Positions 58,101 to 62,235 of a DNA stretch of 62,235 bases are shown in pieces. Below the pieces are notes generated by a model. That model searched no databases and was not told where the DNA came from. It saw only the letters and a program-made list of their open reading frames with translations. Position 1 is the stretch's first letter. The number at the start of each line of letters is the position of its first letter. Origin of the DNA: an uncultured Ruminococcus sp. Lineage in GTDB: Bacteria; Bacillota; Clostridia; Oscillospirales; CAG-272. Both the position numbers and the translations under genes were made by a program. Where the stretch lies: assembly GCA_902795355.1 (NCBI GenBank), contig CADBKZ010000002.1, positions 1 to 62,235 on the forward strand. Reading direction: 5' to 3'.

Positions 58101-58826
58101 GTTGCAGGCCTCGCGGTGCTGGAAGAAGATGTCGCCGTTCTCGGCCGAGCCGCGCAGGGCGGGATGCTCGGGGCTCAACGAATGTTTGCGGAACGCGGCA
58201 ATGGCGTCCATATCCGCCATTTCGGCAAGATCCTTGTAGTCCCAGACCTCGATCTTCTGGATCTCGTGCGAGGTGCGGAAACCGTCGAAGAAGTTGAGGA
58301 ACGGAACGCGCCCCTTAATGGAAGCAAGGTGCGCCACCGCGCCAAGGTCCATAATCTCCTGCTGGTTGGTCTCGGCCATCATGGCAAAGCCGGTCTGGCG
58401 ACATGCGTAAACGTCGGAGTGGTCGCCGAAAATGTTCAGCGCGTGGGATGCGACGCAGCGGGCGGAAACATGGATTACGCAGGGCAAAAGTTCGCCCGCG
58501 ATCTTATACATGTTCGGGATCATCAGCAAAAGTCCTTGGGATGCAGTGTAGGTGGTGGTGAGCGCGCCGGCCGCCAAAGAGCCGTGGACCGCGCCTGCCG
58601 CGCCTGCCTCGGATTGCATTTCCATAACCTTTACCCGTTCGCCGAAAATGTTTCTCGCGGGTTCGCCGAAAACGTTTTTATCGGTAGCGGACCATGTATC
58701 GGTCACTTCCGCCATAGGGGAAGAGGGCGTGATCGGATAGATCGCGGCAACTTCCGTAAACGCATAGGATACATGCGCCGCGGCGGTATTACCGTCCATG
58801 GACAGTTTTTTTCTCTGAATTGCCAT
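55167..58826 (-). CDS. nifJ: Pyruvate:ferredoxin (flavodoxin) oxidoreductase
   Basis: A 1219-aa one-chain enzyme (usually about 1170-1190) that oxidises pyruvate and CoA to acetyl-CoA and CO2 and reduces ferredoxin or flavodoxin; the central fermentation step of Clostridia. Opening YPITPSSPMAEV is the pyrimidine/CoA side signature. Two [4Fe-4S] motifs lie near residues 708 (CIQCNNCAFVCPHA) and 764 (CMGCTLCVKACPVS). The thiamine-diphosphate domain has SGSCAGCAETSY, GGDGWAYDIGFGG and YSNTGGQASKAS. An Ala/Lys-rich stretch near 785-820 explains the extra length. AGGAGG precedes the ATG at 58826. Single-gene unit with a tandem repeat in its leader. Confidence 0.97.
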   Translation of the reverse strand: MAIQRKKLSMDGNTAAAHVSYAFTEVAAIYPITPSSPMAEVTDTWSATDKNVFGEPARNIFGERVKVMEMQSEAGAAGAVHGSLAAGALTTTYTASQGLLLMIPNMYKIAGELLPCVIHVSARCVASHALNIFGDHSDVYACRQTGFAMMAETNQQEIMDLGAVAHLASIKGRVPFLNFFDGFRTSHEIQKIEVWDYKDLAEMADMDAIAAFRKHSLSPEHPALRGSAENGDIFFQHREACNKYYQALPAIVEEYMGKVNEKLGTDYKLFNYYGAPDAEKIIVAMGSVCDVAEEVIDYMLAAGEKVGLVKVRLYRPFVAAKFAEVIPATVKKVAVLDRTKEPGALGDPLYLDVVAALAQTGRKMDVVVGGRYGLGSKDTTPASIFAVYENLDAKKPKNSFTIGIVDDVTGLSLDEKPAPETAAAGTISCKFWGLGGDGTVGANKNSIKIIGDHTDKYIQAYFQYDSKKTGGITISHLRFGDQPIKSPYYINKANFVACHNQAYLTKYDMVSDIKPNGTFLLDCQWKPEELDEHLPNSVKSYLANNNINFYTINATSIAMNQIGNPKVKNTVLQSAFFALAKILPAAEAIEYMKKMAYKSYIKKGQAIVDLNYAAIDAGADAFVKIDVPEAWKNAGKDAPKAEVTGPRADLVDFVNKVVEPVDAMAGDSLPVSAFEKYVDGQFPQGSAAYEKRGVAVLVPTWHPENCIQCNNCAFVCPHAAIRPFAMTEEEAAKAPEVTKFTAKPVIKTNYKFTMAISPLDCMGCTLCVKACPVSNKALENAQKTVAAEQPDLDPKTAAKAAAKLAAPKLAIEMVPQAKESAQQAAFDYAVANVSEKPELINATVKGSQFKQPLLEFSGSCAGCAETSYARIVTQLFGERMYISNATGCSSIWGGSAPATPYTVNKESGKGPAWANSLFEDNAEHGLGIALGQKTVRTKLINYIKALGEKVEDEEKKAIINAYLDTVDDGEKNAAATKALVGMLEKCGCDCEERAKILAEKDYLAKKSVWIFGGDGWAYDIGFGGLDHVLASGEDVNVFVFDTEVYSNTGGQASKASNIGQVAQFAAAGKAIGKKNLAEIAMSYGYVYVAQVAMGADMNQLLKALKEAEAYHGPSLIIGYAPCEMHGLKGGMQNCQLEMKKAVEAGYWQMFRYNPTLESNKLSIDSKEPSKDYVDFIKSETRYARLAQSFPERAAELFAKADANAKAKYQRLLKMGKLYE

Positions 58827-58846
58827 TTGTATAAAACCTCCTGAAT

Positions 58847-58868
58847 TTTTGACAGAGTTTTGACAGAG
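58847..58868. repeat. Tandem 11-bp repeat in the oxidoreductase leader
   Basis: TTTTGACAGAG occurs twice without gap (58847-58857, 58858-58868), about +10 to +32 from the predicted start. One helical turn per unit fits two repressor molecules side by side, or RNA-level control. Confidence 0.6.
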
Positions 58869-58884
58869 AAATGTCTCATCTTGT

Positions 58885-58913
58885 ATTCTATCATATTTTA
58901 AGGAAAAAGTAAA
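58885..58913 (-). promoter_or_regulatory. Promoter of the pyruvate:ferredoxin oxidoreductase gene
   Basis: Minus strand TTTACT (58908-58913) and TAGAAT (58885-58890), 17 bp apart. Confidence 0.7.
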
Positions 58914-58991
58914 GAGTTTTTTTGAAAAAAACGCAATTTCGGAAACTTTTTTTGCAGGAAAATGAAACAAAAGCAGGAAAAGGCCCTGTAT

Positions 58992-59086
58992 CTTTCCGCG
59001 GGCAAGGGTTTGCCCCTGCCCCGCGGAAAGAACAAAGCCTTTCCTTTTTCGCCGGATTGTTTCCTTGACCTTCTCCCGCGGGAGAA
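58992..59086 (-). terminator. Hairpins after the aminotransferase gene
   Basis: A perfect palindrome TTCTCCCGCGGGAGAA (59071-59086) and a larger hairpin with arms CTTTCCGCGGG/CCCGCGGAAAG (58992-59030). Neither has a clear T-run, but they are the only end signals between the stop at 59129 and the next promoter. The rest of 58914-59128 shows nothing gene-like. Confidence 0.45.
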
Positions 59087-59128
59087 ACAAAGTTGCAGAC
59101 GGTTTCGTGTCCTTTGAGCCGTTGCCCG

Positions 59129-60277
59129 TCAGCGGGCCGAAACGATCTCTCCGACGGCGTTCGCAAGGAGGTCGGTCTCCTCTTCCGTGTTTTTCCACCC
59201 GAAGCTGACCCGCACGGCGCCGCTCTCGGGCGTTCCGAGCGTTTTATGCGCCATGGCCGCGCAATGGAACCCCGCGCGAACGCAAAAGCCCCGTTCGTCC
59301 AGCTCCGCCGCCAACCGCTCGGACGGGATCCCGTCCGCGTGAAACAGCAACACCGAACCTTCCGCGTGCGGCGCCGACATCTGAACGCCCGAAAGTTCGC
59401 CCAAGCGCTCCCGCAACCGCCGGAAAAGCGCTTTTTCGTGCGCTCGGATTGTGTCGATTCCCACCGCTTCCACAGCCCGCAACCCCTCGCGCAACCCCAC
59501 AATGGCGGGGAGCGGGAGCGTTCCCGCTTCGTATCGCTCGGGCGGGTCGGGCGGCATTTCGGGGTCGAGCGACCGCACCCCGCTTCCCCCCTCGATCACC
59601 GTGTTCATCTCGGTTTTGTCGCCGAGGATCATCATGCCCGCTCCCTGCGGCCCGAGCAACCCTTTGTGCGCGGGGACGCAGACCGCGTCGGCGTGGAACC
59701 GCCCGACGTTGACTTCGAGATGCCCCGCCGACTGCGCCGCGTCCAGAATGAACCGGATGCGGTGCCTGCGGCAAAGCATGCCGATCTCCCGCGCGGGCAA
59801 AACCGCCGAGCAAATGTTGGAAGCATGCGTGCAAACAAGCAGACGCGTGTTCGGCCGGATGCGCTCCTCGATTCCCCGCAGAACGCGCGCGGCGGTCGCG
59901 GCGCGGTCGGCGGCATAGGTGGGAAACACATCGTAGGTGATCGCGCCGCTCCGCGCGAGCGCGTACACCGGACGAAACACCGCGTTGTGTTCAAGGTCGG
60001 AGATCAGCACATGGTCGCCCTTTCGGACGCTGCCTTTGATCGCCAGATTGAGCGCGGCGGTCGCCCCCGCGGTAAAAACCACCCGCAGAGGGGACGCCGC
60101 GCCGAAAAAGTCGGCAACGGCCGCACGGCAATCGTAAACTGCCTCTGCGGCCGCCATGGCGGAGCGATACGCGCCTCGCCCCGCGTTTCCGCCGCATCGC
60201 GTCAGGCATCCGGCCACCCGCTCGGCAACCTCGGGCGGCTTCGGAAAGCTCGTTGCGGCGTTATCAAACCAGATCAT
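59129..60277 (-). CDS. Class V aminotransferase / cysteine desulfurase-like protein
   Basis: A 382-aa PLP enzyme. FDNAATSFPKP is the standard opening; the PLP Lys is in PAHKGLLGPQGAG and the sulfur-accepting Cys in RAGFHCAAMAHKTLG. It belongs with the Firmicutes group of cysteine desulfurase-like proteins that travel with DUF3343, here overlapping by 4 nt (ATGA). The pair probably mobilises sulfur or selenium from cysteine; the exact acceptor is unknown. It is not an isc/suf operon member because no scaffold gene follows. Confidence 0.9.
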   Translation of the reverse strand: MIWFDNAATSFPKPPEVAERVAGCLTRCGGNAGRGAYRSAMAAAEAVYDCRAAVADFFGAASPLRVVFTAGATAALNLAIKGSVRKGDHVLISDLEHNAVFRPVYALARSGAITYDVFPTYAADRAATAARVLRGIEERIRPNTRLLVCTHASNICSAVLPAREIGMLCRRHRIRFILDAAQSAGHLEVNVGRFHADAVCVPAHKGLLGPQGAGMMILGDKTEMNTVIEGGSGVRSLDPEMPPDPPERYEAGTLPLPAIVGLREGLRAVEAVGIDTIRAHEKALFRRLRERLGELSGVQMSAPHAEGSVLLFHADGIPSERLAAELDERGFCVRAGFHCAAMAHKTLGTPESGAVRVSFGWKNTEEETDLLANAVGEIVSAR

Positions 60278-60546
60278 CGCGCGCTCCCGCGCCAGCGGAT
60301 GCCCGCGCTCCGCAGCGCCGCGCGAACCGTTCGTTCCCGTTCGCAGGGATAGGAGATCGCGTAGGCGCAGCCGTGGCGCGTGGCTGCGGGGTCGTTGCGA
60401 ACAACCGTTGCGGGAACGCCTTCCCGCGCGAGTGCGTCCCGCGCGTGCATGGCCTGTGAGACCGAACCGACCGGCGCAACGCAATAGCGCGGCTCGGTCC
60501 GGTTTGCGGCCGCCGTTTTCGGAGCGCGGTTTGCCGGATTCGGCAT
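60274..60546 (-). CDS. DUF3343 protein (putative Se/S carrier-like)
   Basis: A 90-aa protein. After a 20-residue variable start comes YCVAPVGSVSQAMHARDALA and TRHGCAYAISYP, the layout of DUF3343, in which the C-terminal Cys near CG is proposed to carry sulfur or selenium. GGGGGG precedes the ATG by six bases. Its stop overlaps the aminotransferase start (ATGA), which strongly ties the two products together. Confidence 0.82.
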   Translation of the reverse strand: MPNPANRAPKTAAANRTEPRYCVAPVGSVSQAMHARDALAREGVPATVVRNDPAATRHGCAYAISYPCERERTVRAALRSAGIRWRGSAR

Positions 60547-60630
60547 AGGTCGCCCCCCTTTCCCGTTTTTGAAATTTCGAGGGTTTCCCCTCGGTTTCAG
60601 TTTATGAACCGACCGCCCCCGACGTGCGCG

Positions 60631-60663
60631 AAAAGCCCCCGTTTCCTTTGCGGAAACGGGGGC
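60631..60663 (-). terminator. Terminator of the ABC transporter genes
   Basis: GCCCCCGTTTCC with its complement around five bases, then TTTT on the minus strand, 17 bases past the permease stop. Confidence 0.82.
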
Positions 60664-60680
60664 CTGAACGATTGGCAAAC

Positions 60681-62090
60681 CTATACTTCCTTTCGGTCGA
60701 ACGCGTCGAACGCGACCAGCAGGAACACCGCCATGTGCAGCAGGACGACGAACATGGCCGCGCCGACCGTTTGATGCGGGAAATAGGAACTGCCGCTCTG
60801 AATATTCGAGAGGTTGATGTTTGCGAAAATCAGGTACCGTCCCCAATCCGCGCGGGCCATGGAAAGGATGGTGTTGATCAGGTTTCCGCCGAACTGCACC
60901 AGCATGCTGACGCCGACCGCCGCGCCCGAATTGCGGAGCAGCGAGGAAACGGCAAACGCCAGCGTTGCGGTTGCAACGGTGCCGACGCCGTCGAGCAGGT
61001 AAAGCCCGAGCAGGCGCAGGATGGGAGACGATTTCCGGACCACCCCGCCCGAAACCGAAAGAATCGGCAGAAAGAGGTCTCCACCCCCGCAGAACAGAAC
61101 GGCGAAAAGCAGGTTGGCAAAGAACAGCGCAAACAGAAACATGGCCATGTTCAGGAGCAGCGAGCAATATTTTGCAAGCAGGATCTTCGGGCGGGAAGCC
61201 GGCGCAATCAGCAAAAACTTGACGGTCCCCTTTCCGAACTCCGCGGCCACCATGCCCGCCGCAATGATGATGCCGAACAGACCGACCACGGAAACCAGAC
61301 TTACCGAGGAGCGCGCCGTATCCCAGAAGCGGCTGTTCGTATCGGCATATTCCCCGCCGAAGTTGAGAAGATTCCGCTGGAACGAGCTTGCGGGGTTGAC
61401 GCGGACGTTATGCTCCAACCGGTATTTCGCAACGCTGTAGTCGTTCAGGTCGCTCTCGTACTGCGAGGACGATGCGTCCCCCGCCGTCCGGTGCATCACC
61501 AGCCGGAACGAGAATCCGCCCATGCGCATGGCCGTGTTGTATTTCCAATTTTCCGAGCTTGGCTCAATATCATGCTCCAAGCAGTAGCGCAAGCCCTCGT
61601 TAACGGCGTCCGCCGCTCCGGAAACCGCGGCATACATCCTCTCGTTCTCCGCGATTTGTCGGCGATAATAGGCCTTGTAATCGTTCGCGTCGATCATCGC
61701 TTTCAGCTCGTCGGCCGCCTCGGAGCTTCCGGCGGTTGCCTGTTTCGCGTATTCATGAACGATGCCGGTGGTGTAACGCCAATCGTCCCAATCGGAGCCG
61801 ATCTCTTTCAGGGTCTTGTAGAAAAGCAGGTCTATCCGCGCGCTTTCGGCGTCCTCGGGATCCTCCGCGTTCGCCAGCCAACCCTTGCAGCCTTCGATCT
61901 GCTCGTCGCAGAACTCCTCAAACGGCATATTGCCGTCGGAAAAAAGCGTATCGAACATGCCGGTCAGCCCGCCGATGATGGCGGTGTACCCGAGCGAAAA
62001 GACCAACAGCAGAACGAGCATAACCCAAATGGTTTTGCGGCGGCGCAGTTTCAGGTTTTCGTTGCGCACCAAGGCAATGAATTTAGCCAA
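60681..62090 (-). CDS. ABC-2 type transporter permease
   Basis: A 469-aa membrane protein of the ABC-2 class. One membrane segment at 20-43 is followed by a large external region (to about 235), then five segments in the C-terminal half (SVVGLFGIIIAAGMVAAEFGKG is the first). The cytoplasmic start (LVRNENLKLRRRKTIW) is typical. Translation starts at TTG (62090), eight bases after AAAGGGGG, overlapping the ATPase gene's stop. Such exporters often move antibiotics, lipids or peptides. Substrate unknown. Confidence 0.88.
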   Translation of the reverse strand: MAKFIALVRNENLKLRRRKTIWVMLVLLLVFSLGYTAIIGGLTGMFDTLFSDGNMPFEEFCDEQIEGCKGWLANAEDPEDAESARIDLLFYKTLKEIGSDWDDWRYTTGIVHEYAKQATAGSSEAADELKAMIDANDYKAYYRRQIAENERMYAAVSGAADAVNEGLRYCLEHDIEPSSENWKYNTAMRMGGFSFRLVMHRTAGDASSSQYESDLNDYSVAKYRLEHNVRVNPASSFQRNLLNFGGEYADTNSRFWDTARSSVSLVSVVGLFGIIIAAGMVAAEFGKGTVKFLLIAPASRPKILLAKYCSLLLNMAMFLFALFFANLLFAVLFCGGGDLFLPILSVSGGVVRKSSPILRLLGLYLLDGVGTVATATLAFAVSSLLRNSGAAVGVSMLVQFGGNLINTILSMARADWGRYLIFANINLSNIQSGSSYFPHQTVGAAMFVVLLHMAVFLLVAFDAFDRKEV

Positions 62091-62235
62091 TCTGATCGCC
62101 CCCTTTCGTCAATTCGATGAACACATCCTCGAGGCGGCGGTTCTCCCGATGGACCACGGTATAGAGCCGCACCCCGTTTTTGACGAGCGAGGCGTTGACG
62201 TCGGCCAGCGTTTCCTCGGCTCCCTCGGCGGGAAC
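62083..62235 (-). CDS. ABC transporter ATP-binding protein, C-terminal fragment
   Basis: The last 50 codons of an ATPase gene whose body lies beyond the window. The ending RLEDVFIELTKGGDQIG is the usual C-terminus of ABC-2 partner ATPases (L-E-D-x-F-I/L-x-L-T). Its stop overlaps the permease start, as expected for one transporter. Confidence 0.88.
   Translation of the reverse strand, partial: VPAEGAEETLADVNASLVKNGVRLYTVVHRENRRLEDVFIELTKGGDQIG

Noticed and set aside
55152..58844. A 1230-codon open frame on the plus strand.
   Set aside because: It is the exact antisense of the pyruvate:ferredoxin oxidoreductase gene, whose iron-sulfur and thiamine motifs are clear on the minus strand.
1..62235. 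CRISPR arrays, rRNA, tRNA, transposases or phage genes.
   Set aside because: No spaced repeat arrays, no rRNA or tRNA sequence I could recognise, and no integrase or transposase motif in any credible gene.

Overview
The window looks like one continuous stretch of chromosome from a Gram-positive member of the Clostridia, probably an uncultured gut lineage. The evidence is high-G+C coding sequence, strong AGGAG-type ribosome sites, many sigma-A promoters with an exact 17-bp spacer, lipoproteins with lipobox cysteines, a clostridial one-chain pyruvate:ferredoxin oxidoreductase, a KtrAB potassium system and a cysteine desulfurase-like/DUF3343 pair. I see no rRNA, tRNA, CRISPR array, phage or transposase genes. 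The species cannot be named from this sequence.

1-7.2 kb: a minus-strand sugar or polyol operon with promoter at 6149-6177. It encodes a Gfo/Idh/MocA dehydrogenase, a TIM-barrel isomerase/epimerase, an FGGY kinase, a triose-phosphate-isomerase homologue, a YjbQ protein, an AraA/FucI-like isomerase and a SIS-domain protein cut by the window edge. Next is a TetR gene with a 2-hydroxyacid dehydrogenase (6.2-7.9 kb), with its own promoter and a candidate operator.

8.1-15.4 kb: a minus-strand operon for a DapA/NanA-type aldolase, a heparinase II-like lyase without signal peptide, a solute-binding lipoprotein, an M20 amidohydrolase and an SDR-type epimerase homologue. It reads as uronate or glycosaminoglycan-fragment use. 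15.5-19.5 kb holds a small membrane protein, a GNAT acetyltransferase, and a divergent pair of Gfo/Idh dehydrogenase and amidohydrolase.

19.5-36.9 kb is the secreted-protein part: a surface heparinase II/III-like lyase (995 aa), a 1097-aa protein with four repeats, and later a four-gene operon of solute-binding lipoprotein, nuclease/phosphatase-fold lipoprotein and two all-beta secreted proteins, next to an AraC regulator. Between them lie a response-regulator/degenerate-GGDEF/EAL protein with an Hpt partner, and a 76-aa two-TM protein. The two large surface proteins share a cysteine-containing C-terminal anchor-like tail.

38.2-45.4 kb: an alpha-galactosidase operon (Gfo/Idh dehydrogenase, metallophosphoesterase, GH36, GDPD-like protein) and a divergent PfkB sugar kinase. 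45.5-52.0 kb: a Na/Pi cotransporter with PhoU domain, a LuxE-LuxC fatty-aldehyde pair without luciferase, and KtrB-KtrA.

52.1-55.1 kb: a free-standing candidate structured RNA with a consensus promoter and a strong terminator, then an XRE membrane regulator and an InlB-repeat lipoprotein of lower G+C. 55.2-62.2 kb: pyruvate:ferredoxin oxidoreductase, a class V aminotransferase with DUF3343, and an ABC-2 permease with the end of its ATPase gene.

The most promising undescribed items are the RNA at 52129-52279, the K-G-C surface tail on two neighbouring proteins, the repeated element in the ~550-nt leader of the 1097-aa protein, the hairpin between ribosome site and start codon of the solute-binding protein at 11.9 kb, and the LuxE-LuxC pair without luciferase.
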